From Brevundimonas sp. 357 (GTDB lineage: Bacteria > Pseudomonadota > Alphaproteobacteria > Caulobacterales > Caulobacteraceae), in contig NZ_RHWX01000009.1 of NCBI RefSeq assembly GCF_003938605.1, positions 81,178-145,177 on the forward strand: 64,000 bases of DNA. The letters are read 5' to 3'. The notes under the pieces are model-generated. The model did not search any database. It saw only the letters and a list, made by a program, of their open reading frames with translations, and had not been told where the DNA came from. Positions 10,538 to 21,827 of the stretch are shown here, piece by piece (within the stretch, counting starts at the first letter, position 1; each line of letters starts with the position of its first letter). The position numbers were made by a program, and so were the translations under genes.

Positions 10538-11887
10538 TTAGAAGCCGTATTTGGCGAACAGGATCAGACGGGTCATGTCGCCGTCCAGTCCTGACTCCAG
10601 TTTGCGATCAGCGAACATCACCTCGGCGCCGACATCAAACGCCGTGACCGGAGACCAGATCAGATTGGCGTGAAGGCTCTGGGCCGAGCGGTTGACGCCT
10701 GTGCCGGTCAGGGCCGTGTCGTTGTCCACCTTCTGCGTCGACCAGATCAGGCTGGAGCGCCAGCCGGGCGCCCAGACGTGGCGATAGGCGGCGAAGCCCG
10801 CGACCACGCCGATGGCCTCCAGATCGCCCGAGGCGTCCAGCACCGCGTCGTTGGAGAAGTTCAGCCCGACATAGCGGCCGATGCCTTCGCCGCCCGTCAG
10901 CATCAGGCGAATGTCGTCCTGCGCCCCGACCTTGAACTTGGCCGAGGCCGACAGGCCCCAGCCGGTGGCGGTGGAATCGATGTTGGTCGCCGGGCTCTGA
11001 TACTTCAGCTGGCGCACCAGGCCGGATAGCTGAACGTCGCCCCACGGGCGGCTCAGCGCATAGCGGGCGGTCAGGTCGGGCAGGCTGTTGTCGTCGGCCA
11101 CGATGCGGGCGCCGCCGCCGAAGGGGGTGATGGTGGTCTCGGGGTTCTCCAGCGCGATGGAGAAGGGGCCGCGCGTGTAGCGGACCTGGGCCTGACGGGC
11201 GAAGACCGTGCCCTCGGCCGCGCCGACGAAGTCCGCCGATTCCGGCAGGACGGCGGTGTTCTGGAAGTTGGTCCACTCCTGACCGATCAGCCAGTTGTCG
11301 ATGGTGACGAAGGCGCGGCGCAGGGCGGGGTTCGAGCCGCTGGTCGTGCGCTGGTCGCCCGAGCCGGGCAGGGTCTGGAAGTCCATCTCCAGCCGCGTGC
11401 CGATCTTGTGTCCGGACACGACGCCGTCGGTGGTCAGCCAGAAGCGGGTCTGGCGGGCGTTGAAGTCGGTGGCGACGTCCTCGTCCGCACCGCCGACCGG
11501 GATGGAGCCGGGCAGGTGGTAGTCCCGCAGGGCGTCGCCGTTGGCCGGGTCGCCGCCGGAATAGCTGGACGCCATGGCGTCGACCTTGATGAAGCCGCCG
11601 AACTTCACCGTGTGGTCGCCGATGCGGAAGCCGTCCGAAGGCGCCGCCGGGGCGGAGACCGGCGTCGGCGCAGGCGCCGGCCGCGTCTCCAGGCGGATGA
11701 TGTCCTGCGCCTGCGACGCCTGCTGCGTTCGAGCGGCGACGACTTCGGATTTCAGGCTGTTCAGCTCGGCTTCGAGCTGGGCGATACGGGCTTCCAGTGC
11801 GGCGCTGGCGTCTTGAGCCAGTGCGGCGCCGGGCGCGAGCAGCAGCGCGGCCGCAGCCACGCCGCCGAACAAACGGCAGCTTCCCAT
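10538..11887 (-). CDS. DcaP-like trimeric outer-membrane porin
   Basis: 449 residues with a clear signal peptide ending in APGAALA-Q, then a short coiled coil ([20 protein letters not shown]), then a beta-barrel that ends in the aromatic 'KYGF' typical of outer-membrane porins. The coiled-coil plus barrel layout is that of DcaP-type porins, which pass small carboxylic acids. The ATG at 11887 has GGGAGG 7 bases upstream. It sits directly before acs, so the likely job is uptake of acetate or other short organic acids across the outer membrane, co-regulated with their activation. Substrate is inferred from context only. Confidence 0.85.
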   Translation of the reverse strand: MGSCRLFGGVAAAALLLAPGAALAQDASAALEARIAQLEAELNSLKSEVVAARTQQASQAQDIIRLETRPAPAPTPVSAPAAPSDGFRIGDHTVKFGGFIKVDAMASSYSGGDPANGDALRDYHLPGSIPVGGADEDVATDFNARQTRFWLTTDGVVSGHKIGTRLEMDFQTLPGSGDQRTTSGSNPALRRAFVTIDNWLIGQEWTNFQNTAVLPESADFVGAAEGTVFARQAQVRYTRGPFSIALENPETTITPFGGGARIVADDNSLPDLTARYALSRPWGDVQLSGLVRQLKYQSPATNIDSTATGWGLSASAKFKVGAQDDIRLMLTGGEGIGRYVGLNFSNDAVLDASGDLEAIGVVAGFAAYRHVWAPGWRSSLIWSTQKVDNDTALTGTGVNRSAQSLHANLIWSPVTAFDVGAEVMFADRKLESGLDGDMTRLILFAKYGF

Positions 11888-11992
11888 GCGTGGTCCTCCC
11901 AGACCGTTGTTCCGGACCCGTCTGTCGCAGGCCTCAGGACGGCAGCATTCCGCGCGCTCCGGGTTTGCGGCCATTAGCCATTCGTCTAGTTT

Positions 11993-12004
11993 CGACCAAA
12001 GTCG
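11993..12004. promoter_or_regulatory. Candidate operator palindrome, CGACC-AA-AGTCG
   Basis: An inverted repeat (CGACCAAAGTCG, flanked by T and A) in the 182-bp gap between the divergent porin-acs and response-regulator genes. It is about 106 bases upstream of the porin start and 66 bases upstream of the regulator start. A near-identical palindrome (CGACCTTGGTCG) lies at the same distance from the transporter gene near 18.2 kb. Binding by the neighbouring LuxR-type regulator is inferred. Confidence 0.4.
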
Positions 12005-12069
12005 AGGCGCGGCATGGTGTCGTCGCGACGCGGCCGACGAAACAAGAACCGCGCGTGGGAAGGACACTC

Positions 12070-12684
12070 ATGGATCGCATCGTCGTCGCCGACGACCACC
12101 CCCTGTTTCGGGCGGCGCTGAAGTCGGCTGTCGAAAAGGCGTCTGAAGGCGCCCAGATCGTCGAATGCGCCAGCCTGGCCGAGGCGCAGACCGCCCTGGG
12201 CGCGGCGCCGGTCGATTTGCTGCTGCTGGACCTGAAGCTGTCGGACGTGGACGGCATGACGGGGTTGACCCTGATCCGCGCCGATCATCCGGCGGTTCCG
12301 GTCGCCGTCGTCTCGGCCAGCGAGGAGGCGCCGACCATCCGCCGCGCCCTGTCGCTGGGGGCGGCGGGCTTCATTCCCAAGTCGGCGGCCCTGCCGACCA
12401 TGGTCGAGGCCATCCGGGTCATCCTCGAAGGCGACACCTGGGCGCCCGAGGTCGAGGCGGCGGGCGAGGAAGAAGCGGATCTTCAGGCCCGCATCGCCAG
12501 CCTGACGCCGTCGCAGCTGCGCATTCTGGAGGGGTTGAAGGTCGGGCGGCTGAACAAGCAGATCGCCTTCGACCTGGGCGTCACCGAGGCCACCATCAAG
12601 GCGCACCTGACCAGCGTCTTCCGCAAGCTGGGCGTCCAGAATCGGACCCAGGCGGTGATCCTGGCCCAGTCGCTGGATATTTAG
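12070..12684 (+). CDS. LuxR/NarL-family response regulator, CrbR-like
   Basis: 204 residues: receiver domain 1-120 with acidic pocket DD (8-9), phospho-acceptor Asp54 in LLLDLKLSDVDGM, conserved Ser in VVSAS and Lys in IPKSA; C-terminal LuxR-type helix-turn-helix at about 145-200 (LTPSQLRILEGLKVGRLNKQ, VTEATIKAHLTSVFRKLGV). In Vibrio and Pseudomonas the CrbS/CrbR pair turns on acs. The same assembly of transporter-domain kinase, this regulator and acs is present here, so it probably drives the porin-acs operon. GGGAAGGA lies upstream of the ATG. It converges with the kinase gene. Confidence 0.88.
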   Translation: MDRIVVADDHPLFRAALKSAVEKASEGAQIVECASLAEAQTALGAAPVDLLLLDLKLSDVDGMTGLTLIRADHPAVPVAVVSASEEAPTIRRALSLGAAGFIPKSAALPTMVEAIRVILEGDTWAPEVEAAGEEEADLQARIASLTPSQLRILEGLKVGRLNKQIAFDLGVTEATIKAHLTSVFRKLGVQNRTQAVILAQSLDI

Positions 12685-12722
12685 CGGGCGCTCCAGCAGC
12701 CGAAGACGATAGCGCATCATCT

Positions 12723-12747
12723 CCCTTCTCCCACAAGGGGAGAAGGG
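12723..12747. terminator. Family C palindrome between convergent genes (bidirectional terminator-like)
   Basis: CCCTTCTCCC-ACAAG-GGGAGAAGGG: a 10-bp stem (one loop-side mismatch) between the 3' ends of the regulator and kinase genes. Related palindromes occur at 16229-16399, 18224-18244, 32508-32530 and 54764-54784. No long T run is present. Confidence 0.55.
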
Positions 12748-15700
12748 TCAGCTGCGGAGGAAGGCCTTCAGCGCCGCCGGTTTGACCGGCTTGGGCAGCA
12801 GAACGGCGCCCGCAGCCGTCGCCTTCTCCTTCAGTCCGTCGCGGGTGTCGGCGGTGACGAGGGCGATCCGCCTGACCCCGCGCGCGCGCAGCCAGTCCAC
12901 GGCGGCCAGACCGTCCGGCTCGTCATCGCCCAGGTGCAGGTCGACCAGAGCCGCGTCGAAGGGGCCGACCGCCGCGCGCGCATCCGCGACCGAGCGCGCC
13001 GTCACGGCCTGCGCGCCCCAGCGGTCCAGCAGGGCCGTCAGGGCGTCCAGGATGGCGGGCTCGTTGTCCACGCACAGCACCCGCAGGCCCGCCAGCGGCA
13101 GGCGGCGGTCGTCGGACATGATCTCCGGCTCGGAGCGGGCGGCCGCGCGCGGCACGGCGACGCGGAAGGTCGTGCCGCGCCCGACGCGCGAGGCCAGCGA
13201 CAGGGGATGGCCCAGCAGGTCCGACAGCTTCTGCACGATAGCCAGGCCAAGACCCGCGCCCGGCTCGTCCACCGGGGCGCCGGGCAGGCGGACGAACTCG
13301 CCGAAGACGGCCTGACGGTCGGCCTCGGCGATGCCGCGCCCCGTGTCGCTGACCAGGATCTGCACCCGCTCGCCGTCGCGCCGGGCGCCGATCAGCACTC
13401 GCCCCCGGTCGGTGTAGCGGATGGCGTTGGCGACCAGATTCTGCAGCATGGAGCGCAGCAGGTCGCGGTCCGAGGCGATCCACAGAGCCGACGGCGCCAC
13501 CTTCAAGGTCAGCCCCTTGGCGCGGGCCAGGGGGGCGAACTCGCGCGCCAGTTCGTCGAACAGACCGCCCAAGGCCAGCGGCGCCACGGCGGGCTGGACC
13601 CCGCCCGCCTCCAGCTTGGACAGGTTCAGCAGGGCGGTCAGCAGGCGGTGGGCGCTGTCGATGGCGCGGTCGGCGTTGGTCGCCAGGCCGCGCGCGGGCG
13701 ATCCGGCCAGGTCGGCGTCTTCCCGCAGGGCGGCGATGAACAGGCGCGCGGCGTGCAGCGGCTGCAGCAGGTCATGGCTGGCGGCGGCCAGAAAGCGGGT
13801 CTTGGAGGCGGTGGCGTCCTCGGCCGCGCGGCGGGCCTCTTCCAGCCGTTCGGTGCGGTCGGCGACGCGGGCCTCCAGCCGCTCATTGGCTTCCTCCAGT
13901 TCGCGTGCGGCGCGGCGCAGGGCGGTGATGTCGGTGTAGCTGGTGGCGTAGCCGCCGCCGGGGATGGGCGCCCCGGAGGAACGCAGAATGCGGCCGTCGG
14001 GCTGTTCGCGCTCGTGGTCGTGGGGGATGCGGCGGGCCAGGGCCTCCAGCCGCCGTTCGACCCAGGCGTCGATCTCGTGATCCGGTACGCCCGCCTCGCC
14101 GCGCTCGGCGTTCAGGCGATAGACGGCGGCGATGGGCAGGCCGACGTGGACGAAGCCGGCGGGCAGGTCGAACATCTCGACGTAGCGGCGGTTCCAGGCG
14201 GTCAGGCGCAGGTCTTCGTCGACGACGCTGACGCCCTGGTCGATGTTGTCCAGCGTGGTCTGCAGCAGGTCGCGGTTGAACTGAACGGCCTGCGACGCCT
14301 CGTCGAGCATCCGCACCACGTCCTCGGGCGCGCGGCCTCCGGCGGCCAGGGCGGCGGCCAGGACGCGGCGGGCGGCGGCGGCGCCCACGGCGCCCGCCAG
14401 CATCCGCTCGGCGGCGCGGGCCAGGGCGGCGTCGGCCGGGTCGGCGTCCTTCAGCCTGACGTCGGTTTCGCGCGCCCAGGCGGCGAAGGCGCGCTCGGCC
14501 CGCTCGTCGCCGATGAAGCGGGCGACCAGGGCGCGCAGGTCGCCGACCGAGGCCCCGGCCGAGCCGCCGCGCCCCTCCAGCCAGTCGGGGCCGAGCCGGT
14601 CGACGAAGGCGCGGGCCTGGACCCGGTCGATCAGGCGCGGCGGCCGCGCGCGCGACACCAGGACGAAGACGCCGAGGTTCAGCGTCAGGCTGAGGAAGAC
14701 CCCCGCCGCGAACGGGTCTTCCAGTCCCAGCATGGCGGGGACGTTCAGGCCGAAGCCGGGCGCCAGCTGCGGCGCGGCCAGCATGACGGCCCAGACCGCC
14801 ATCCCCGCCGCCAGTCCCGCCAGCGCCCCGCTGGCCCGCCCGCCGCGCCACAGCACCGCCCCGAACAGCGACGGCGCCAACTGGGCCAGGGCGGCGAAGG
14901 ACACGAGGCCGATGGCCGCCAGACCGCTGGAGCGGTCCATCGCCAGATAATAGAGCCAGGCCAGCAGCAGCAGGCCGACGATGGCCAGGCGGCGGATGTT
15001 CAGCAGAGTCCGCGCCATGTCCGGCTGGGCCGCGCCGCCCCGCCGTCCCGCCCCCATCAGCGGCAGGACCAGATTGTTGGACACCATGGCCGACAGGGCC
15101 ACGGCTTCGACAATGACCATGGCGGTGGCGGCCGAGAAGCCGCCGACGAAGACCACGGCGGTCAGCAGGCTCTGCCCCGCGCCGAACGGCAGAGCCAGCA
15201 CCAGCAGGTCGGGGTTCGTCTCGGGCCGGAACAGGCCGCCCGCCGCCACCAGCGGCAGGACCGCCAGGGTGGTAAGGATCAGATACAGCGGGAAGATCCA
15301 GCGCGCCCGACGCACCTGGGCCGGATCGCCGCCCTCGACGAAGGCGACGTGGAACTGACGCGGCAGGCAGAAGATGGCCAGGGTCGCCACCAGGGTGATG
15401 GCCATGAAGCGGGCGTCGATATGCGGCCACGTTCCCAACTGGCCCAGGCTGTCGGCTGCGGCCTGACGCGAGGGCGAGGCGGCCAGCAGGACGACGGCGA
15501 AGACGGCGACGGCCAGCAGGGCGGCCAGCTTGACGATGGACTCGATGCCGATGGCCTGGATCAGGCCGCGGTTGTGCTCGGTCAGGTCGGGCCGTCGCGC
15601 GCCGAACAGGATGGCGAACCCCGCCAGAACCGCCGCCATGACCAGGACGGTCAGGCTCTCGGACCCGGCGACGGGGGTGCCCGCCGTGATCATCTCGCCC

Positions 15701-16131
15701 GCCATCGACAGCGACTTGAGCTGAAGGGCGATGTAGGGGACCGAACCCAGGATGGCGACGCCCGCCACCGCCGCGCCCAGCGCCGGGCTCTTGCCGTAGC
15801 GCGACGAGATGAAGTCGGCCATCGAGCCGACGTTCTCGCGCCGGGCGGCCGAGGCGATGCGCCGCCACAGCGGCAGCAGCAGGGTCAGCCCCAGGATCGG
15901 CCCGACGTAGATGGGCAGATACTCCCACCCGTCGCGCGCCGCCGTGCCGACGGCGCCGTAATAGGTCCACGAGGTGCAGTAGATGGCCAGCGACAGGGCG
16001 TAGAGCGACGGCCCCAGCATGCCGCGCCGCGCCTTGATCTGCGGCCGCTCGTACCACCAGGCGATACCGAACAGGGCGGCCATGTAGAAGGCCGTCAGGG
16101 CCAGGGTGGCGAGGCTGAACATGGGCGTCAT
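12748..16131 (-). CDS. Hybrid sensor histidine kinase with sodium/solute-symporter domain, CrbS-like
   Basis: 1127 residues. Residues about 1-500 form a 12-13 helix SSS-family transporter-like domain (start ATLALTAFYMAALFGIAWWY, motif YCTSWTYYGAVGTAA). A PAS domain (about 620-720, NIDQGVSVVDEDLRLTAWN), a coiled coil, the DHp box SHDLLQPLHAARLF (His about 787), a HATPase domain (NLVANAIRYTDRG, DTGRGIAEADR) and a C-terminal receiver (Asp near 1061 in AALVDLHLG) follow. This is the layout of CrbS/MxtR kinases, which sense acetate or related carbon flux and phosphorylate a LuxR-type partner. Start may be 16131 or the ATG at 16122; no clear ribosome binding site. Confidence 0.88.
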   Translation of the reverse strand: MTPMFSLATLALTAFYMAALFGIAWWYERPQIKARRGMLGPSLYALSLAIYCTSWTYYGAVGTAARDGWEYLPIYVGPILGLTLLLPLWRRIASAARRENVGSMADFISSRYGKSPALGAAVAGVAILGSVPYIALQLKSLSMAGEMITAGTPVAGSESLTVLVMAAVLAGFAILFGARRPDLTEHNRGLIQAIGIESIVKLAALLAVAVFAVVLLAASPSRQAAADSLGQLGTWPHIDARFMAITLVATLAIFCLPRQFHVAFVEGGDPAQVRRARWIFPLYLILTTLAVLPLVAAGGLFRPETNPDLLVLALPFGAGQSLLTAVVFVGGFSAATAMVIVEAVALSAMVSNNLVLPLMGAGRRGGAAQPDMARTLLNIRRLAIVGLLLLAWLYYLAMDRSSGLAAIGLVSFAALAQLAPSLFGAVLWRGGRASGALAGLAAGMAVWAVMLAAPQLAPGFGLNVPAMLGLEDPFAAGVFLSLTLNLGVFVLVSRARPPRLIDRVQARAFVDRLGPDWLEGRGGSAGASVGDLRALVARFIGDERAERAFAAWARETDVRLKDADPADAALARAAERMLAGAVGAAAARRVLAAALAAGGRAPEDVVRMLDEASQAVQFNRDLLQTTLDNIDQGVSVVDEDLRLTAWNRRYVEMFDLPAGFVHVGLPIAAVYRLNAERGEAGVPDHEIDAWVERRLEALARRIPHDHEREQPDGRILRSSGAPIPGGGYATSYTDITALRRAARELEEANERLEARVADRTERLEEARRAAEDATASKTRFLAAASHDLLQPLHAARLFIAALREDADLAGSPARGLATNADRAIDSAHRLLTALLNLSKLEAGGVQPAVAPLALGGLFDELAREFAPLARAKGLTLKVAPSALWIASDRDLLRSMLQNLVANAIRYTDRGRVLIGARRDGERVQILVSDTGRGIAEADRQAVFGEFVRLPGAPVDEPGAGLGLAIVQKLSDLLGHPLSLASRVGRGTTFRVAVPRAAARSEPEIMSDDRRLPLAGLRVLCVDNEPAILDALTALLDRWGAQAVTARSVADARAAVGPFDAALVDLHLGDDEPDGLAAVDWLRARGVRRIALVTADTRDGLKEKATAAGAVLLPKPVKPAALKAFLRS

Positions 16132-16228
16132 CTGGGCCGGGCGCGCTCACGCGGGCAAGTGAAAAAGAGGGCGGCCAGGCCGAAGCCGGACCGCCCGCAG
16201 GTTGGCGAAAGTTTAAAGCCCCGGCGAA

Positions 16229-16399
16229 CCCTTCTCCCCCTGTGGGAGAAGGTGGCTCGCGGAGCGAGACGGATGAGGGGTGTCTGCGCTTCGACGTCCG
16301 CTCTGGCGCTCAGCTGTGTCTGATGAAACTCATGCGCGGCGTCGCCACCCCTCATCCGAGCGCCTTCGGCGCCCAACTTCTCCCACAAGGGGAGAAGGA
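16229..16399. repeat. Composite family C inverted repeat element
   Basis: Outer palindromes CCTTCTCCC...GGGAGAAGG (16230-16252 and 16376-16399) bracket a second inverted pair, GGATGAGGGGTG (near 16272) and CACCCCTCATCC (near 16346). The whole 170-base unit is therefore a long imperfect inverted repeat. It lies between the kinase start and the transporter stop, with no coding capacity that looks real. Confidence 0.7.
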
Positions 16400-16412
16400 A
16401 GGGCGTCGCGCC

Positions 16413-18083
<1,671 letters not shown>

Positions 18084-18198
18084 GGGCAGTTCCCTTCCTG
18101 TGCGGCCGCGATGCGCGGCGCGTTTCCCTCGCGCCCGGCGTGCTTTGCGCCGGACGTCGGAAGGGAGAGTGACAGCAGGAACGGTGGTTTGCGCAGAG

Positions 18199-18211
18199 CG
18201 ACCTTGGTCGA
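18199..18211. promoter_or_regulatory. Candidate operator palindrome, CGACC-TT-GGTCG
   Basis: A perfect 5+5 inverted repeat (CGACCTTGGTCG, 18200-18211 approximately) about 117-128 bases upstream of the transporter start codon. It resembles the palindrome in the porin/regulator gap in sequence and in distance from the start. Function is inferred. Confidence 0.4.
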
Positions 18212-18223
18212 ATAATCATGCTT

Positions 18224-18244
18224 CCCTCTCCCATCGGGAGAGGG
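18224..18244. repeat. Family C palindrome
   Basis: CCCTCTCCC-ATC-GGGAGAGGG, a 9-bp stem directly after the succinate-semialdehyde dehydrogenase stop codon (minus strand). It probably ends that transcript, although no T run follows. Confidence 0.6.
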
Positions 18245-18245
18245 A

Positions 18246-19691
18246 CTAAATCCCCATGCAGAGGTATTTGATCTCCAGATAATCCTCGATGCCGTGGCTG
18301 GAGCCTTCGCGGCCTAGTCCCGACTGCTTGATCCCGCCAAACGGCGCGACCTCGGTGGAGATCAGGCCGGTGTTGACGCCGATCATGCCGGTCTCCAGCG
18401 CTTCGGCCACGCGCCAGACGCGGCTCAGGTCGCGGGCGTAGAAATAGCCCGCCAAGCCGAAGATGGTGTCGTTGGCCAGGGCGATCCCTTCTTCTTCCGT
18501 CTCGAAGCGAACGACGCCGGAGACGGGACCGAACGTCTCTTCGCGGCACATCTGCATGTCCTGGGTCACGCCCGCCAGAACGGTCGGCTGGAAGAAGGTC
18601 ATGCCCAGCTCATGGCGGGCGCCGCCGGTCAGCAGGCTTGCGCCCTTGGCGAGGGCGTCGGCGACGTGTTCTTCGACCTTCTTCACCGCCTTTTCGTCGA
18701 TCAAGGGGCCGATCTGGACGCCGTCGTCCAGGCCGTTTCCGACCTTGAGCGCCTGGCTGGCCTTGGTCAGTTTCTCGACGAATTCGTCATGGACCGCCGC
18801 CTGCACATAGAAGCGGTTGGTGCAGACGCAGGTCTGGCCCGCGTTGCGGTATTTCGAGGCCACGGCGCCCGCCACGGCGGCGTCGATGTCGGCGTCGTCG
18901 AAGACCAGGAAGGGGGCGTTGCCGCCCAGTTCGAGGCTCATCTTCTTGATGGTCTGCGACGACTGCTCCATCAGCAGGCGGCCGATCTCGGTCGAGCCGG
19001 TGAAGCTGATCTTGCGGACTGTCTCGTTGGACGTCAGCTCGCCGCCGATGGCCGAGGCCGAGCCGGTGACGACGTTGAACAGGCCGGGCGGCAGGCCCGC
19101 CTCTTCCGCCAGAACGGCCAGGGCCAGGGCCGATAGCGGGGTCTGGCTGGCGGGCTTCAGCACCACGGCGCAGCCGGCGGCCAGGGCCGGGCCGACCTTG
19201 CGGGTGATCATGGCGGCGGGGAAGTTCCACGGCGTGATGGCTCCCACCACCCCGACCGGCTGGCGCAGCGTCATCAGCCGCTTGGAGGCGTCATAGGTGG
19301 GAATGACCTCGCCGTAGGTGCGTTTGCCCTCTTCGGCGAACCATTCGATGAAGCTGGCGGCGTAGGCGATCTCGCCCCTGGCCTCGGTCAGGCTCTTGCC
19401 CTGTTCGCGGGTCAGCAGGCGGCCCAGGGCGTCCTGCTCGCTCATCATCAGGTCGAACCAGCGGCGCAGGATGCGGGCGCGCTCGCCCGCCGTCTTCGCG
19501 GCCCAGGGCTTCATCGCGGCCTCGGCGGCGGCGACGGCGCGGCGGGTCTCAGGGGCGCCCATATCCGGGACGGTGGCCAGCACCTCGCCCGTGGCCGGGT
19601 TGGTCACCTCGATCGTCCCGCCGCCGTCGGCGTCGATCCAGCGGCCGTCGATATAGGCCTGATGACGCAGCAGTCGGGCGGGGTCGGACAT
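18246..19691 (-). CDS. gabD: NAD(P)-dependent succinate-semialdehyde dehydrogenase
   Basis: 481 residues, the same length as E. coli GabD. It oxidises succinate semialdehyde to succinate, feeding GABA or related C4 compounds into the TCA cycle. Visible features: the N-terminal YIDGRWIDADGG, cofactor loop ITPWNFPAAMITRKVGPALAAG near 150, FTGSTEIGRLL near 240, the catalytic Glu in LELGGNAPF near 260 and catalytic Cys in AGQTCVCTNRFY near 290. The second Cys two residues away is typical of GabD and allows redox control. The ATG at 19691 is preceded by AAGGAG. Related aldehyde dehydrogenases (glutarate semialdehyde) are an alternative. Confidence 0.92.
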   Translation of the reverse strand: MSDPARLLRHQAYIDGRWIDADGGGTIEVTNPATGEVLATVPDMGAPETRRAVAAAEAAMKPWAAKTAGERARILRRWFDLMMSEQDALGRLLTREQGKSLTEARGEIAYAASFIEWFAEEGKRTYGEVIPTYDASKRLMTLRQPVGVVGAITPWNFPAAMITRKVGPALAAGCAVVLKPASQTPLSALALAVLAEEAGLPPGLFNVVTGSASAIGGELTSNETVRKISFTGSTEIGRLLMEQSSQTIKKMSLELGGNAPFLVFDDADIDAAVAGAVASKYRNAGQTCVCTNRFYVQAAVHDEFVEKLTKASQALKVGNGLDDGVQIGPLIDEKAVKKVEEHVADALAKGASLLTGGARHELGMTFFQPTVLAGVTQDMQMCREETFGPVSGVVRFETEEEGIALANDTIFGLAGYFYARDLSRVWRVAEALETGMIGVNTGLISTEVAPFGGIKQSGLGREGSSHGIEDYLEIKYLCMGI

Positions 19692-19767
19692 GGGGCGGCT
19701 CCTTGGTCGCGGTCGGGGAGCCGACATAACGCGCCGGAGCGGGCGCGGCTGCAAGGCGGTGAAACGT

Positions 19768-20370
19768 CTAGCTGAGCATCAGCCCCATGCGGACCAGGGC
19801 CGACAGGCTGTCGGCCTCCATCTTGGCCATGACCTTGGCGCGGAAGACCTCGACCGTGCGGGGGCTGATCTTCAGATTCAGCGCGATCTCGTTGTTGGAG
19901 AGGCCTGCGATCAGGGCGTCGAAGACCTGGCGCTCGCGCGGGGTCAGGCGGCCCAGCCGCATCTGCGCCGACTGACGGGCCTGCTGGCGCACGTCCAGGT
20001 CGTCCAACCGGTTCAGGCAGGCGCGGACCGCCTCGATCAGGCGTTCGGGATCGAAGGGCTTTTCGATGAAGTCGACGATACCGGTCTTCATCATCTGCAC
20101 CGCCATGGTCACGTCGGCATGGCCGGTGATGACGATGACGGGCCAGGCGTTTCCACGCAGTTCGATGAGGCGGCGCACCACCTCGGCTCCGTCCATGCCC
20201 GGCATCCGCACGTCGGTGACGACGCAGGCGGCGGCGTCTTCGGGCAGGGCGGCGAAGAAGTCGATCCCGCCGGCGAAACCGCGCGCTCGGACGCCGTCCG
20301 CTCGCAAAAGGGTCAGCAGGGAGTCCCGCACGGCGGGGTCGTCGTCGATGACGAAGACGGAACGGCTCAT
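19768..20370 (-). CDS. FixJ-like response regulator
   Basis: 200 residues. Receiver domain 1-120 with DDD (9-11), phospho-acceptor Asp53 in VVTDVRMPGMDG, Thr in VITGHAD and Lys in IEKPFDP; LuxR-type helix-turn-helix at about 138-195 (LTPRERQVFDALIAGLSNNE, ISPRTVEVFRAKVMAKM). This is the FixJ/TodT layout. Its start codon overlaps the stop of the kinase gene by 4 bases, so the two are translationally coupled partners. The target genes are unknown; the divergent TorF-type gene and gabD downstream are candidates by position. Confidence 0.9.
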   Translation of the reverse strand: MSRSVFVIDDDPAVRDSLLTLLRADGVRARGFAGGIDFFAALPEDAAACVVTDVRMPGMDGAEVVRRLIELRGNAWPVIVITGHADVTMAVQMMKTGIVDFIEKPFDPERLIEAVRACLNRLDDLDVRQQARQSAQMRLGRLTPRERQVFDALIAGLSNNEIALNLKISPRTVEVFRAKVMAKMEADSLSALVRMGLMLS

Positions 20371-21827
20371 GACGCGGTCGCTTCCTCGTGTCGGCGCAGG
20401 GCGAAAGAGAAGGCTGCGCCGCCCATCGCCTGGCTGCGGCGCGCCGACAGGGCGCCGCCGTGGCGTTCGACAATGGTCCGCGTCACCGACAGGCCCAGGC
20501 CCATGCCGCCGGACTTGGTGGTGGTCAGGGGCTGAAAGATGCGTTCAACATCGGCCTCGGCGATGCCTGGGCCGTTATCTTCGACGGTGATGCAATAGAC
20601 GGGGCCTTCAACACGGCCGGTCACGCTGACTTCCCCGCTGTCCGGGCGTTCCGCCGCCGCCTCGACCGCATTGCGCACCAGATTGACGAGGGCTTGTTGG
20701 AACTGGATGCGATCCGCGCGCACCCCGTCGTCCTGAGGGTCTGCGTCAAGCCTGATCTCGACCTGCTTGTCCTGGCCGATCATCTGCAGGATGGGCGACA
20801 GATCCTCGATCATGGAAGACACGCGTTCGCGTCCCAGCACGCTGGTTTCGATGGTCAGCAGTTCGCGCATCCGGTGGATCAGCTTGCCCGCGCGCAGCAA
20901 CTGGCCCTTGGCGAGGTCCAGCGGGCGCCGGGCGCTGTCCGCCGCGGGGCCCGCCTTCAGCATCTCGGCCTGGCTGGCGTGCATATAGGTCGTGGCGGCG
21001 CTGAGCGGCTGGTTCAATTCATGCGCCAGGGTGGCGGCCATCTCGCCCAGGGAGTTCAGCCGCCAGACCTTGTTGAGCTGGGCGTGCAGCTCGCGCGCCT
21101 GGGCCTCGGCGACGTGCGAACGCGTCAGATCGGTCAGGGCCAGGGCGACGTGTTCGTCGCCTGGCGCATGGGGAATGAGACCGAAGCGCAGGCTGAGAGG
21201 GAAGGTCGAGCCGTCGGAGCGGCGTCCGGTCCAGTGGCCGTGGCGTGCTTCCAGCGGGCCGGCCTGCGTACCCGCCTGCATCACGACGGTCATGTCGAAT
21301 TCGGGCGTCAGGTCAGAGAAGGCGCGGCCGCGCGCCGCCTCACGCGGAAGGCCAAACAGGGCTACGGCCGCGCCGTTCATCCTCTGCACCAGGCCGTCCC
21401 GGCTGAGGGTCAGGGCGGGCGTGGACAGGAAGGCGGCGTGCAGCATGGCGTCTCTCGCCGCCAGTTGTCGGGCCATGTCGCGGTCCTGACGCCAGGCCGT
21501 GATCAGGCTGGCGATCGACAACAAGGTGAAGGCTGCGGCGAAGAGAAGGGAGAGACGCGTCGTCGCTGTCGCGGGAGCGATGAAGGCGAACAGCAGGGCG
21601 CCGATCGTCAGCACGGAGAAGGCCAGAGCCGTCGCCGAGGCGCTGGGCTTGCGACGGGACGCGACGGGGTGGCGGCGGTCCAATGCGGAATAAATCGAAA
21701 GTCCTCCTCGCGCCCGCCAGACCAGGGCCGAGACCTTCCGCAACGGCATCGTCAGAATCAAGACGTGGCGCGCTTTTAAATATTCACTGTCGGAGTAGCA
21801 ATCGTCTCCAATGGAGAATGAGATCAC
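20367..21827 (-). CDS. FixL-like membrane sensor histidine kinase
   Basis: Up to 486 residues. Two transmembrane helices (about 65-84 and 93-111), one PAS domain (about 120-235, with HWTGRRSDGSTFPLSLRFG), DHp box SLGEMAATLAHELNQPLS with phospho-acceptor His269, and a HATPase domain (NLVRNAVEAAAE, DNGPGIAEADVERIF, GMGLGLSVTRTIVERHGG). HELNQPL is characteristic of FixL/DctB-type kinases. I see no sign that the PAS domain binds haem, so the oxygen-sensing role of FixL should not be assumed. The start is uncertain: ATG at 21827 or 21749, neither with a good ribosome binding site. Confidence 0.88.
   Translation of the reverse strand: MISFSIGDDCYSDSEYLKARHVLILTMPLRKVSALVWRARGGLSIYSALDRRHPVASRRKPSASATALAFSVLTIGALLFAFIAPATATTRLSLLFAAAFTLLSIASLITAWRQDRDMARQLAARDAMLHAAFLSTPALTLSRDGLVQRMNGAAVALFGLPREAARGRAFSDLTPEFDMTVVMQAGTQAGPLEARHGHWTGRRSDGSTFPLSLRFGLIPHAPGDEHVALALTDLTRSHVAEAQARELHAQLNKVWRLNSLGEMAATLAHELNQPLSAATTYMHASQAEMLKAGPAADSARRPLDLAKGQLLRAGKLIHRMRELLTIETSVLGRERVSSMIEDLSPILQMIGQDKQVEIRLDADPQDDGVRADRIQFQQALVNLVRNAVEAAAERPDSGEVSVTGRVEGPVYCITVEDNGPGIAEADVERIFQPLTTTKSGGMGLGLSVTRTIVERHGGALSARRSQAMGGAAFSFALRRHEEATAS

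Noticed and set aside
19701..19709. CCTTGGTCG upstream of gabD, resembling half of the acs-locus palindrome
   Set aside because: It coincides with the ribosome binding site of gabD (AAGGAG on the minus strand) and lacks the other half.
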